Counted from the first letter of the stretch, positions 34,605-44,020 are shown. The stretch is DNA of 64,000 bases from JAGNKE01 sp964583335 (GCA_964583335.1 CAZOVG010000001.1:1-64000); one strand, 5' to 3'. The notes: a model not told the origin generated them from the letters alone. Made by a program: numbers and translations.

Positions 34605-36104
34605 ATGCTGAAACAAAGCATTAGAGCAAGCTCTCAAGATCGCAGGGTTCGACCTGCGGTTTTTGCTGCGTGGCTGTGCCTGATTGTTCAACTCCTTGTG
34701 ATTCTTCCGGTTTTTGAGGTTCAGGCCGCGAGCAAACCGCGCTATACCTCCCTCGTGATCGATGCCGAAACGGGCACCATTCTTCATCAAAGCGGCGCGA
34801 ACACCATCGTACACCCGGCATCTCTGACCAAGATGATGACCCTGATGATGGTCTTCGACCAGCTTAAGCGCGGCAAGCTGCGGCTTAGCGATCCGATCCG
34901 CATCTCGGAGCACGCGGCCAGCATGGTGCCCAGCAAGCTGGGCCTCAAGCCCGGCTCCACGATCCGGGTGGAGGATGCCATTCTGGCACTTGTGACCAAA
35001 TCTGCGAACGATATCGCGGTGGCGGTGGCGGAGCATCTGGGCAAGAGCGAGAGCAATTTCGCCCGGCTGATGACCCGCGCGGCGCAGAAACGCGGCATGT
35101 CTAAAACGGTCTTTAAGAACGCTTCGGGTCTGCACGACCCCGGGCAAGTGACCACAGCGGCCGATATGGCGCGGCTGGCGCACATCCTGATTTACGAGTA
35201 TCCGCAGTATTATCGTTATTTTTCGCGCAAAAGTTTTACATATCAAGGTAAGACTTATAAAAATCACAACCATCTTCTAGGCTCCTATCGGGGTATGGAT
35301 GGTCTCAAGACGGGTTTCATTCAAGCTTCAGGTTTTAATCTGGTGGCCTCCGCTGTGCGGGGTGACCGGCGGCTGATCGGCGTCGTGATCGGCGGACGGA
35401 CATCGAAGGCGCGCAATGAAAAAATGGAAGAGCTTCTCAACCTCGCCTTCGCCAAGGTCGGCGCAGGTATGGAAATGGCCGACCACAATGCCCCCCTGCC
35501 GCCCCGCAAGCCCGGCATAGCGAGCGACACAGCCGGGGCATCCATGGCGGCCTTCTCGGAGCCGGATGCTCTTGAGGATCTGCTCAGTTCAGAAACGGGC
35601 GGACCGGTTAACCGCTGGGCGGCGCTTTACGGGCCGGGTGGGCGGCTTTCGCAGATGATCGGCGAGGGCGACGACGATCCGCAACTGCGCAAGCGGCTTG
35701 AGAGCGGGTTGATTTCCGTCTCCGCCATTACGGGCGCAGATATTCCCGACGAAGTTTTCCGCTCCGAGAGCATGAGCGCGATGGCCGCCCCCCGCCCCTC
35801 CATGCAGGCTCCGGCCCCTACCGCCGCGCCGCAACCCGTTTCCCACCCCGTTCTGAAGCGCGGGGCGGACTGGTCGATCCAGATCGGCGCGTTCGCCAGC
35901 CGCGAGCGGACGGACGGTGCGCTTGCCGCTAGTATGAGCAAGCTTCCCGAACACTTGCGCAGCGCCAGCGCTGTCGTCGCGCCGCTTAAGACCGCCGAGG
36001 GGTGGATCTACCGGGGCCGCCTGAGCGGCTATACGCAGGACGGTGCGCACAAGGCATGCACGTATCTTGAGGAATGCATCCCCATTCCGCCGGAAACGCC
36101 CTAA
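34605..36104 (+). CDS. D-alanyl-D-alanine carboxypeptidase with SPOR domain
   Basis: A 499-residue penicillin-binding protein (S11 family) that trims pentapeptides in peptidoglycan. A signal peptide covers about residues 1-43 (ending VQAA). The active-site triad is HPASLTK (SxxK), KSANDIAVA (SxN) and DGLKTGF (KTG). A Pro/Ala-rich linker leads to a C-terminal SPOR domain (about 415-495, WSIQIGAFASRERT), which binds denuded septal glycan. ATG 34605 is chosen since it begins the signal peptide; GTG 34536 would extend it into an odd Trp-rich start. Confidence 0.93.
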   Translation: MLKQSIRASSQDRRVRPAVFAAWLCLIVQLLVILPVFEVQAASKPRYTSLVIDAETGTILHQSGANTIVHPASLTKMMTLMMVFDQLKRGKLRLSDPIRISEHAASMVPSKLGLKPGSTIRVEDAILALVTKSANDIAVAVAEHLGKSESNFARLMTRAAQKRGMSKTVFKNASGLHDPGQVTTAADMARLAHILIYEYPQYYRYFSRKSFTYQGKTYKNHNHLLGSYRGMDGLKTGFIQASGFNLVASAVRGDRRLIGVVIGGRTSKARNEKMEELLNLAFAKVGAGMEMADHNAPLPPRKPGIASDTAGASMAAFSEPDALEDLLSSETGGPVNRWAALYGPGGRLSQMIGEGDDDPQLRKRLESGLISVSAITGADIPDEVFRSESMSAMAAPRPSMQAPAPTAAPQPVSHPVLKRGADWSIQIGAFASRERTDGALAASMSKLPEHLRSASAVVAPLKTAEGWIYRGRLSGYTQDGAHKACTYLEECIPIPPETP

Positions 36105-36130
36105 CTCTTCTCAATATCCTTATTGGATTT

Positions 36131-36736
36131 TTATTGGGGGCGTTCGAGCCTGATGATCTGCGTATCGGCCTCGGCCAGACGGCGGATTTCGCTCGAATAG
36201 GGCATGGTGTAGTTGAAGGACGACACGACCCTTTGCGTCCCGGGCTCAAAGATCCGCAAGAAGACTTCGAGCTTTTTGTCCCTCTTGAGGTATGAGCCGC
36301 TCAGGATGAATTGAGCGGTTTCCTGCACGCCGCCCGGTGGGTAGAGGGTGCTGTCCACCTTGCTTGCGACATGGCGGAGGTTGACGTTGTAGCCGAGCTC
36401 GGCCAAGCGCTGGCCCACATCGTCGGCCATACGGCGGCCCAGCGCGGAGACGGCGGCGGGGTTGTCGGCCTCGGTCAGCGCTCTGGCCTCTATGATGCCC
36501 GTGCGGTTGAGATAGTTGCCGCTTTGCTGGAGCAAATAGTCCGCCGCCGCGTAATTTTTTTCGCGCAGATTAACCTTGGGGTCGCTGAAAAGGCCCTGCG
36601 TGGCCGCCGTGATGGCGGTGGTGGCGATCTGGAAGTTGGTCACTTCGCATCCCGTCAGAAGCGCGCCCGAGAGCAGAAGGGAGGCTGCGCAGAGCACAAA
36701 GGTTTTGCGTTTCCCCTGTCTGCGCGGGTTCGTCAT
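36131..36736 (-). CDS. FlgO-like outer membrane lipoprotein
   Basis: A 201-residue lipoprotein with a lipobox LLTGC near residue 30. The central region (NYAAADYLLQQSG, ALGRRMADDVGQRLAELGYNV, FILSGSYL) fits the FlgO domain, known from Vibrio for outer membrane stability of the flagellum. No flagellar genes are near, so a flagellar role is not assumed. Its start overlaps the stop of the preceding lipoprotein gene by four bases. Confidence 0.75.
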   Translation of the reverse strand: MTNPRRQGKRKTFVLCAASLLLSGALLTGCEVTNFQIATTAITAATQGLFSDPKVNLREKNYAAADYLLQQSGNYLNRTGIIEARALTEADNPAAVSALGRRMADDVGQRLAELGYNVNLRHVASKVDSTLYPPGGVQETAQFILSGSYLKRDKKLEVFLRIFEPGTQRVVSSFNYTMPYSSEIRRLAEADTQIIRLERPQ

Positions 36737-37386
36737 GGGGCGGTCGTCGTCTGGGCGGGAATGTCGGTGGCTACAGGTTCGCCAACCAACGGCTCCGCCG
36801 TGACCTCGGTGATCGGCACGGGGGCGGAGGTGTCTTCGGGTGAGGCCGCAGGAGACTGCGGAACCGCCGCCTTAGCTTCAGTCGTGCGAGGGGCTGAGGT
36901 GCTTGTGAAAGCGTATCCGGGAACTTCATAGGTTCCTGAAGCCAGCGTTCCGGCCGCGCCCGTCAGGGCCATAACATACATGTCTGCTTCGGTGCGGGAC
37001 GCGGAGGCGTTCACGCTCAGCGCCGAGGCTTCGGGCTGGGTCACGAGTTCAAAGCCTCTGTAGGTGAGTTCCTCCCGCAGGACATGATCCATCGCGCTGT
37101 AGAATGCGGTCTGCGCTCCCTGCGTCAGGTAAACCCGCTCCACTGTCGGGTCGATCCTATTTTCCATCTGCGCGACCAGATCACGCGCGGCGGGGCGCAT
37201 GGCCTCGATCACCGCCGTGTTATTTGGCTGCGTGTAGGTGTAGCCCAAGGGTGCGGGCTTGGTTCCCGGCGCGGATTTATAAGGCTCGCGGTAGGAGGTG
37301 TAGCCCCGGCCCATGACACCCGTTGGGCCGCAAGCCGTCACCAGAACGGTTGCCAGAAGAAGTGAAGAGAGAGACGCATAACGCAT
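36733..37386 (-). CDS. Orphan lipoprotein, partner of the FlgO-like gene
   Basis: A 217-residue protein with a lipobox VTACG near residue 19. Residues 55-150 look folded (AARDLVAQMENRID, YLTQGAQTAFYSAM, YRGFELVTQPEASAL); the last 60 residues are Pro/Thr/Ala-rich. The folded part resembles small outer membrane assembly or CsgG-like accessory proteins in style, but no family is recognised. The four-base overlap with the FlgO-like gene indicates an operon. Confidence 0.7.
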   Translation of the reverse strand: MRYASLSSLLLATVLVTACGPTGVMGRGYTSYREPYKSAPGTKPAPLGYTYTQPNNTAVIEAMRPAARDLVAQMENRIDPTVERVYLTQGAQTAFYSAMDHVLREELTYRGFELVTQPEASALSVNASASRTEADMYVMALTGAAGTLASGTYEVPGYAFTSTSAPRTTEAKAAVPQSPAASPEDTSAPVPITEVTAEPLVGEPVATDIPAQTTTAP

Positions 37387-37483
37387 GGGAAAGCCCGCAG
37401 AAGACGGTTGGACGAAATTTTCCCTGCGATGTTAACAGCTTGAATTTTGGGGGTACAGCGTTTTCAGGGGGGATCGGGCAGTT

Positions 37484-37720
37484 TTAAACAGTCTGATCGT
37501 GCGCGGCGGGCGTCTGCGCCGCCTTGCGGCCCGACTCGGACAGGCGGCAGAGGGTGCGGCCGCGTCCGGGCGCCAGAAAGACCGTGCGGATGCTGAGGTG
37601 ACCGGACCGCACAGCCTCGCGGACCTTTTCGAGGCCGTAATGGTTCACCACATCTTCGATGGCCTGAATGGAGTCGGGTTCGCCGAAATAATTTTCCAGA
37701 AGCAGAAAGTCCCTGAGCAT
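37484..37720 (-). CDS. Small Fur-controlled winged-helix-like protein
   Basis: A 78-residue protein starting MLRDFLLLENYFGEPDS. The middle (AIEDVVNHYGLEKVREAVRSG) looks like paired helices, and RTLCRLSESGRKAAQ resembles the closing strand and helix of a winged helix (yrLTekGreA). GGGAG precedes the ATG by seven bases. A Fur-box-like sequence lies 34 bases upstream. A FeoC-like or other iron-linked regulator is possible, but no transporter gene is adjacent. Confidence 0.68.
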   Translation of the reverse strand: MLRDFLLLENYFGEPDSIQAIEDVVNHYGLEKVREAVRSGHLSIRTVFLAPGRGRTLCRLSESGRKAAQTPAAHDQTV

Positions 37721-37753
37721 TTTTTTTCTCCCTCGCACACAGTTAAATGCATT

Positions 37754-37772
37754 TGATAATCATTCTCATTTA
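37754..37772. promoter_or_regulatory. Fur box upstream of the small winged-helix-like gene
   Basis: TGATAATCATTCTCATTTA, read on the other strand as TAAATGAGAATGATTATCA, fits the Fur consensus well. It lies between hldE stop-side sequence and the small gene start. Confidence 0.7.
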
Positions 37773-37854
37773 TGGGGAAAAAGTCAAGCGCAGAGTCGGT
37801 GCACGCGGGGTTATCCACGACCGGGTACGGAGAAGCGTCGGAGGCGCTTGGCTT

Positions 37855-39405
37855 TTAGGCCGCGCGGCCCGCCTTAATTTTTTTGATGGAGGCGGTTGTG
37901 CTGTGGCCTTCGGAAATGTCCAGCACCTCCACGGTTCCGCCGTAGCCCATGACCGTGGGCGCTTCGGGGATCTGCTCGACCGTATAATCGCCGCCCTTGA
38001 AATACAGATCGGGTTGCAGGGCCTTGATGAGATCGCAGGCGGTGTTGTCGTCGCCCGCTTTTTTCGCGCCGAAGAATACGACCAGATCCACCGAGCCGAG
38101 CGCGGAGATCACGGCGGCGCGGGCCTGCTCGTCATGTACGGGACGGTCGTCGCCCTTCAAAAGCTTGACGGAGGAATCGACATTCAGGCCGACGACGAGG
38201 CGGTCGCAGCGATGGCGGGCGGCATTGAGATAGCGCACGTGGCCCGGGTGGATGATATCGAAGCAGCCGTTTGTGAAGCCTACGGAAAGGCCCCTCGCCT
38301 TCCAGCGTTCGATGTCTTCCTTCGCCTCCTCCCATGTTCTGGCGACGGGCGCCTCGCGCGTGCGGTCGAGCGAGGACGGGCGCGCGGCGAACCCGGCGAG
38401 GCCCTGCCCGTAGGTGTCGAGATTTTCGATGGCCTCGATCAATTCCTCCGCGCGGATGGGCGCGGTGCCGACCTTGGCGACTACGATGGAGCCGGCGAGG
38501 TTGGCGAGCGCGGCGGCCTGAACCAGATCGGCCCCGCAGCCCAGACAGGCCGCGATTGTGGCGATCACGGTGTCGCCCGCGCCGGAGACGTCGAAGACTT
38601 CTATGTCGGAGGCGCTGCGGATATGAACCGCGCCGTCGTCGCGCACGACGCTCATGCCGTCGCGGGAGCGCGTGGCGATCACCGCGCCGATGCGGCAGCG
38701 TCTGATGATGTCCTGCGCGGCGGACTCTATTTCATCGTCTTCATCCACGGCACGGCCGCCGGTGGCGAGCGAGAGTTCCTTGCGGTTCGGGGTGACGGCG
38801 TCCGCCCCGGCGTATTTCGTGTAATCCGATCCTTTAGGATCGACCAGAACGGGCACGCCCGCCTTTTTCGCGATCTCGATGATCCGCGCGGTGAGGCCGT
38901 TCGTCAGCAAGCCCTTGCCGTAGTCGGAGAGAATGACCGCCTGAACGGAGGGAATGATCGTCTCGGCCTTTTCGAGAAGCGCCCTTTCGGTTTCGGGGGT
39001 GATGGCCTTCACGCGCTCGAAGTCGGTGCGCAGGAGTTGCTGGTGGCCCGCCAGAAAGCGTGTCTTTACGATGCTCGGGCGGTCGGAGACGTTCAGGAGG
39101 CCCTCTGTGTCGATGCCGTGATGGTCTGCCTTGGCGCGAATCTGAGCGCCCGCCTCGTCGTCGCCGACAATTGAGAGGATTTTGCCCTTGCATTTCAGAT
39201 TGATCAGGTTCGAGAGCGTGTTCCCCGCGCCGCCCAGCATAACGTTTTCACGCTCGATGGTGAGAATCGGGACAGGGCTTTCGGGGGAGATGCGGTCCAC
39301 GTGGCCGTAAACGAAGCGGTCGAGCATGACATCACCCACCACGAGAACGGCTATTTCCGCCATTTTCCGCACCAATTCCACGTCTTCGTAGTCGTTTTCC
39401 GCCAT
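37855..39405 (-). CDS. hldE: Bifunctional heptose-7-phosphate kinase / heptose-1-phosphate adenylyltransferase HldE
   Basis: A 516-residue enzyme for ADP-heptose, needed for the lipopolysaccharide core. The N-terminal PfkB kinase (about 1-325) has LVVGDVMLDRFVYG, GGAGNTLSNL and the catalytic DVSGAGDTVIA. The C-terminal nucleotidyltransferase (about 370-516) has FTNGCFDIIHPGHVRYL (HxGH) and a GVNVDSS-like GLNVDSSVKLLKG. AAGG seven bases before ATG 39405 supports the start. gmhA and gmhB are not adjacent. Confidence 0.96.
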   Translation of the reverse strand: MAENDYEDVELVRKMAEIAVLVVGDVMLDRFVYGHVDRISPESPVPILTIERENVMLGGAGNTLSNLINLKCKGKILSIVGDDEAGAQIRAKADHHGIDTEGLLNVSDRPSIVKTRFLAGHQQLLRTDFERVKAITPETERALLEKAETIIPSVQAVILSDYGKGLLTNGLTARIIEIAKKAGVPVLVDPKGSDYTKYAGADAVTPNRKELSLATGGRAVDEDDEIESAAQDIIRRCRIGAVIATRSRDGMSVVRDDGAVHIRSASDIEVFDVSGAGDTVIATIAACLGCGADLVQAAALANLAGSIVVAKVGTAPIRAEELIEAIENLDTYGQGLAGFAARPSSLDRTREAPVARTWEEAKEDIERWKARGLSVGFTNGCFDIIHPGHVRYLNAARHRCDRLVVGLNVDSSVKLLKGDDRPVHDEQARAAVISALGSVDLVVFFGAKKAGDDNTACDLIKALQPDLYFKGGDYTVEQIPEAPTVMGYGGTVEVLDISEGHSTTASIKKIKAGRAA

Positions 39406-39538
39406 GCAGCACCTTTTTCCGAGGCAAAATCGCTGAAATCTGAGCTTTTATGCGCTTTTGTTAGGGATTCGTCAATCTTTATAGGGTCTAATTAAGGTGA
39501 CAAAACAGGGCAAAACGCAGAGATTTAGGGGCTTTCGC

Positions 39539-40507
39539 GTGAGTGAGTATAAGAATGGCGTGATTTGTGGATCATCCACTCTCCAGACCGGTAAAGGTCT
39601 GTTCGTCACCCTCCGCGCCCTTCTCGACAACAGCAAAATCGGCGACCTTTTGGTCCTTCACGGCGTGATCTCGCCCGCGCAGCTGCGCAGCGCCCTTGAC
39701 GAGCACCGCGCCAGCGCGATTCCTCTTGGGCAAATTCTGATTCAAAACAAAATTTTAAGCCGCCGTACGCTGCTGTTCACGTTGCTGCGTCAGCGGATGC
39801 TGCGGTTTATGGCGGGCGGGTTGCTGTTCGTCATGTCGCTTGGCGGGTTTGCAAAAAAGAGCTTCGCGGATATCGCGGATATTCCGGCCAAAGTCAGCCT
39901 CGCCAGCACGGCCAGCTTCGGGGCGCCCAGCGCGTATCCGGCCCTGTTCGGGTCGGATGAGAAGCGTTCGGAAAATCTTACGGCGTTTACAAAGTGGTCG
40001 GATATGTTCGCGCGGTTCGACCGGACTTTGAAACAGGATTCCTCTCAGGACGTCATCGCGAAGATGAAGCGCGATATCGAGAAGTTCAGCGACCTTTCCC
40101 TGCCCGACATGGTGGAGAAGGTGAACACGCTGATGAACAAGCAGAAATATATCGTGGACAGCAAAAACTGGGGCAAGAGCGATTACTGGGCGACTCCGGT
40201 CGAGTTCCTGACCCGGGGCGGCGACTGCGAGGATTACGCGATCGCCAAATATGTCGCCCTGCGGGCGCTGGGCGTGGTCGAGGAGCGGATGCGCATCGCC
40301 ATCGTTCACGACAATCTCAAGAACATCCCGCACGCGATCCTGATCGTTTACACCGGGGACGGTGCGCTGGTTCTGGACAACCAGAACCAAGACGTTCTGA
40401 GCGCAGATTCCCTGCGTACGCGCTACCGCCCGATCTTCTCGATCAATCGGCAGGCGTGGTGGCTGCATAGCGCGCCCGAGAGCACGCTCATCGCCTCGGC
40501 TAAATAA
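39539..40507 (+). CDS. LapG-like transglutaminase-type cysteine protease with N-terminal MshEN-like domain
   Basis: A 322-residue protein. The C-terminal part is a bacterial transglutaminase-like cysteine peptidase (C93/DUF920): Cys230 in RGGDCEDYAIAKY, His265 in NIPHAILIVY and Asp280 in LVLDNQNQDV. Such enzymes (LapG) cleave surface adhesins in the periplasm. Residues 33-56 and 62-85 form two 24-residue motifs separated by five residues, matching the MshEN c-di-GMP module (LG at positions 2-3, hydrophobic pairs at 11-12, Leu at 17 and 21). A hydrophobic segment (about 89-105) follows. GTG 39539 has TTAGGGG seven bases upstream and is preferred to GTG 39497. Confidence 0.85.
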   Translation: MSEYKNGVICGSSTLQTGKGLFVTLRALLDNSKIGDLLVLHGVISPAQLRSALDEHRASAIPLGQILIQNKILSRRTLLFTLLRQRMLRFMAGGLLFVMSLGGFAKKSFADIADIPAKVSLASTASFGAPSAYPALFGSDEKRSENLTAFTKWSDMFARFDRTLKQDSSQDVIAKMKRDIEKFSDLSLPDMVEKVNTLMNKQKYIVDSKNWGKSDYWATPVEFLTRGGDCEDYAIAKYVALRALGVVEERMRIAIVHDNLKNIPHAILIVYTGDGALVLDNQNQDVLSADSLRTRYRPIFSINRQAWWLHSAPESTLIASAK

Positions 40508-40531
40508 TCAAACAGAGTTTTCATGCGATGT

Positions 40532-41467
40532 TCAGGTGTGATGGACGCCCTTGACCCTGTGGCGGGCGTCCTGCGTGTCGCCCTCGGGATCGACGTGGAT
40601 GAGAATCTCGGCGTTGGGAAAGACCGAGAGCATCTTGCCTTCTACCTGCCTTGCGATTTCGTGCGCGGCGAGCAGCGAGAGATTCGCGTCCACCTCGATA
40701 TCCACTGAGATCATCACAGCCATGCCATGGCGGTGCGAGCGCAGATCGTGCCAGCCTTTTACGCCGGGGTCGGCGTCCAGAATTTCAATAAGGCGGCCGC
40801 GCTCGGCTTCGGGGAGTTCGCGGTCGAGGAGCATATCCACGGCCTTCATGCCGATCTTGCGGGCGATCATTCCCAGAAATATCGCGACCATGAGGGCGAA
40901 GAGCGGATCGAGCCATAGCGGAGCGCCGTTCATGGTGAGGACCAGAACCAGCATCACGCCCGCGTTGATCAGGATATCGCTGCCGTAATGGGCGCTGTCG
41001 GCCTCGACGGCCAGAGATGGGGCCTTGGAGAGGCTAAGCCGCTGGACATACACCAGAAGCGCCGAGAGCGCCATGGCGAGCACCATCACAGCCACGCCTA
41101 GAAGATGCGCCTGTACCGGCTCGGGATGAACAAGCTTGCCCAGCGATTCGAAAACCAGAAACACGCCGCCGCCCAGAATGACGGCCGCCTGGAACAGGGC
41201 CGATACGCCCTCCATCTTGCCGTGGCCGTAACGGTGGTTCTCGTCCGCCGGGCGCTGGGCATAATAGATGCTGGCCAGCGCGATGACGGAGACGACCGAG
41301 TCCAGCAGCGAGTCCATCAGTGACGAGAGGATGCTCGGCGAGCCGCTGGCGTAATAGGCCCACGTCTTCACGACGATCAGCACGGTCACGATGCTTACGG
41401 CCGCATATCCGGCGTAAAGGGCATAGCGCGGCTGGATTTCCGAAGAGGGAGATTGTTCTTTCACCAT
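40532..41467 (-). CDS. Cation diffusion facilitator, FieF family
   Basis: A 311-residue metal/proton antiporter with six membrane segments. Metal site A is LMDSLLDS near residue 50 and HYGSDILINAG near 160 (DxxxD and HxxxD), and ENHRYGHGKMEG precedes TM3. The C-terminal cytoplasmic ferredoxin-like domain (about 215-300) contains HDLRSHRHGMAVMISVDIEV. FieF-type proteins export Fe2+ or Zn2+. It lies next to glnD, 69 bases away, on the same strand. The metal is not determined. Confidence 0.93.
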   Translation of the reverse strand: MVKEQSPSSEIQPRYALYAGYAAVSIVTVLIVVKTWAYYASGSPSILSSLMDSLLDSVVSVIALASIYYAQRPADENHRYGHGKMEGVSALFQAAVILGGGVFLVFESLGKLVHPEPVQAHLLGVAVMVLAMALSALLVYVQRLSLSKAPSLAVEADSAHYGSDILINAGVMLVLVLTMNGAPLWLDPLFALMVAIFLGMIARKIGMKAVDMLLDRELPEAERGRLIEILDADPGVKGWHDLRSHRHGMAVMISVDIEVDANLSLLAAHEIARQVEGKMLSVFPNAEILIHVDPEGDTQDARHRVKGVHHT

Positions 41468-41536
41468 TCGGCTATTCTACAGACCCTTGCGCTCCGGGCA
41501 AAGAGTTCATGGCGCTACACTTGGTGTATGCGCATT

Positions 41537-44020
41537 TTATTCAATCGGGTTAAGAGCCGGGCTTTCCAGAAGGGCCTGCCGGATTTCCTCGAAGCGTGAC
41601 GGATCAACCTGCCCGGAGGTTTCGCGGTCCACGACGTAGAAGGTGTCTTGTGCCTTGAAGCTTTTGCCGTGGGTGGACACGCGGGCGTGCCTGACCTCAA
41701 GGCCTTGTTCGTTGAATATCCGCGCGACGCTGTTCAGAAGGCTCGGGCGGTCGGGGGCTGTCACCTCGATGACCGTGCACTGGCCGCTGAGGTCGTTGGA
41801 GAGATCGACTTCGGGCTGGAGCCTATAGGGCATCGGCTTCGCCGCGCTGTTTGAAGACTGGGGCGTAACGGCCGTCAAGGGCGCGGATTCGTCGCGCATG
41901 CCCTTTTCTATTTTGTCCTGAATTTGCTTCTTCTGCCATTCGCTCAGCACGCTCCCGCTCTGGTTCTGCGCGCGGATGGTCGTGTGCGTTACGGTGCCAT
42001 CCTCGTTGGCCTCGAAGTCCATGCCGACGACGTTGATGTTGTCGGCGGCGAGAATCGCGGTGAGACGCTGGAACACATGGCTGTTCTGCGGCGTGACAAC
42101 CTCGATCACCGTGGCGTTGCGCATGAAATCATCTTTCAGGCCGACCTTGGTGTTGCGGGCATCGTCGTCGAGCATCAGCGCGTGCTCCTCGGGCTCGAAG
42201 TCTTCGCTGCGCATATGCGCCTTCGTGCGGTGATAGAGGTTCGCGACGCGCACGGCTACGTTGGGTTCCCACGCCTCGGGGCTGTTGCCCATGACGTCGG
42301 CGGTCGTCATCAGGGTCAGAAGCTCCAGATTCTTTTCAGAGCCCACCTTTTTGGCGAAGGTCTCGACCGTCCACGGATCGCTGAGTTGACGGCGCAGGGC
42401 CGAGTGGACCAGCAGCAGATGATTTTCGACCAACCACGCCGCGCGTTTCGTTTCGCGGGGATTCAGCCCGAGGCCCGGGCCGTATTGGCGGACCATATCG
42501 CCGCCGCGTTTGGGGTGCAAATCCTCGTCGCCCGTCTCGGCCTCGTCCTTGCCGCAATCGTGGAGCAGCATGGCGACGGCCAGAACCCGGCGGTCGGAGG
42601 GCTTGAGGTTGCGGGCGATATCGACGGCGACCTTGGCCTTGGCTTCGTACTGGCCGCCCTTCATTTCGTCCATGCGGTCCATGGCCTGGAAGATATGCTC
42701 GTCCACGGTGTAGGCGTGGTAAGGGTCGAACTGAACCTTGAGGTCCACCGCGCCCATCGGCGGCACGATACGGGAGAGAATTTCGCATTCCTGCATCCGG
42801 CGCAGGGACGGGCCGACATCGTGGCCGGAGGTGATCACGGCCATGAAGTCCGCGTTGATTTCCGGGTCCCTGATCGCGGCCTCGTCGAACTTGGCCTGAT
42901 TACGCTTGATGGTGCGCAGGGCGTCGGGGTGGACTTCCGCTTTTTGTTCGTTCGCGACGCGGAAGATTTTCATCATCTCCTGCGGGCTGGGGTTGTCGGT
43001 CGAGAACCGCAGCTTGCCGATGCGCAGGACAAACCCCTCGACGTTCTGAACGGGGGCGCTGAAGCCCGCTTTTTTTTCGAGCGCGGCGGCGCAGACGACG
43101 TTCGTGAGGAAACCGATGTCCCGGGCGTGCAGGAAGTAGAGGCGCATATAATCCTCGATCGCCTGCTGACGCTGCTGCGGCTGGAAGTGCATGATTTCGT
43201 CGGCGATGCGCGGCTGGTTTTCGGCCGTGAGGCGGTTGCTCTTGCCCTGCGCCTGAAGATGGCAGCGGGCTTCGAGCAGGCAATCATAGGCTTCCTGCAC
43301 GCGCTTGGCCTCGAAAGGCGAGAGCAGGCCCTTTTCGGCCAGATCGTCGAGCGTGCGGGCGTTGAAGACGACGTGGGAGATCCACATCATGCTGTGGAAG
43401 TCGCGCAGGCCGCCCTTGCCTTCCTTGATGTCGGGCTGAACGAAATAGCGGGAGTCGCTGGTGTTTTTATGACGACCGGCGGTTTCGCCCAATTTTTCGT
43501 CGAGATATTTTTCCCAGTGGGTTTCATTGAGCTTGTCGATGCGGCCCGACATGGCGTCGAAATGGCCCTGATCGCCCCAGACGAGGCGGCGGTCGAGCAG
43601 GCTGGACCAGACGGTCTGATCCTTGAGGGATTCCTCCTCGCACTGGGCGGGGGTGCGGACGATCGCGCCGGGCTCGTATCCGGCGTCCCAGAGGGCGGTG
43701 ACGAAGCTGCTCCAGTCCCTTTCCAGATCGGGGCTGAGGTCCTTGCTCATTTCCTCGGGGACCAGCATCAGGATGTCGAGATCGGATGCTGGCGCGATTT
43801 CCTGCCGCCCGTTTCCGCCCGTGAAGACCAGAGAAACCGTTTTTTTATGATCCGGGAGAAAGTGCTCGGCCAGGGTTCTGATATTGCTATCGGTCTCTGC
43901 GCTGAGTGCCGCCGTAAACGCGCGCGCCGACATGGCGCCAGAGCGCAGTTGTTCATACAAGGCCTGCTTGCGCTCGTGCGCGGCCTCCCTGAACCCCTTC
44001 ATGTCGAACGGCTTGACCAT
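41537..44020 (-). CDS. glnD: [Protein-PII] uridylyltransferase/uridylyl-removing enzyme GlnD
   Basis: A bifunctional nitrogen sensor of 827 residues that adds or removes UMP on PII proteins. The nucleotidyltransferase has FTGGNGRQEIAPASDLDILM (GG and DxD motif) near residue 68, GKGGLRDFHSMMW follows, the HD domain shows MLLHDCGKDEAE near residue 485, and two ACT domains sit at about 640-720 and 745-825. It is shorter than many GlnD (near 890 or more) chiefly at the N-terminus. The Gly-Asn-Gly in place of Gly-Tyr-Gly is a mild variation. Partners glnB or glnK are not in the window. Confidence 0.93.
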   Translation of the reverse strand: MVKPFDMKGFREAAHERKQALYEQLRSGAMSARAFTAALSAETDSNIRTLAEHFLPDHKKTVSLVFTGGNGRQEIAPASDLDILMLVPEEMSKDLSPDLERDWSSFVTALWDAGYEPGAIVRTPAQCEEESLKDQTVWSSLLDRRLVWGDQGHFDAMSGRIDKLNETHWEKYLDEKLGETAGRHKNTSDSRYFVQPDIKEGKGGLRDFHSMMWISHVVFNARTLDDLAEKGLLSPFEAKRVQEAYDCLLEARCHLQAQGKSNRLTAENQPRIADEIMHFQPQQRQQAIEDYMRLYFLHARDIGFLTNVVCAAALEKKAGFSAPVQNVEGFVLRIGKLRFSTDNPSPQEMMKIFRVANEQKAEVHPDALRTIKRNQAKFDEAAIRDPEINADFMAVITSGHDVGPSLRRMQECEILSRIVPPMGAVDLKVQFDPYHAYTVDEHIFQAMDRMDEMKGGQYEAKAKVAVDIARNLKPSDRRVLAVAMLLHDCGKDEAETGDEDLHPKRGGDMVRQYGPGLGLNPRETKRAAWLVENHLLLVHSALRRQLSDPWTVETFAKKVGSEKNLELLTLMTTADVMGNSPEAWEPNVAVRVANLYHRTKAHMRSEDFEPEEHALMLDDDARNTKVGLKDDFMRNATVIEVVTPQNSHVFQRLTAILAADNINVVGMDFEANEDGTVTHTTIRAQNQSGSVLSEWQKKQIQDKIEKGMRDESAPLTAVTPQSSNSAAKPMPYRLQPEVDLSNDLSGQCTVIEVTAPDRPSLLNSVARIFNEQGLEVRHARVSTHGKSFKAQDTFYVVDRETSGQVDPSRFEEIRQALLESPALNPIE

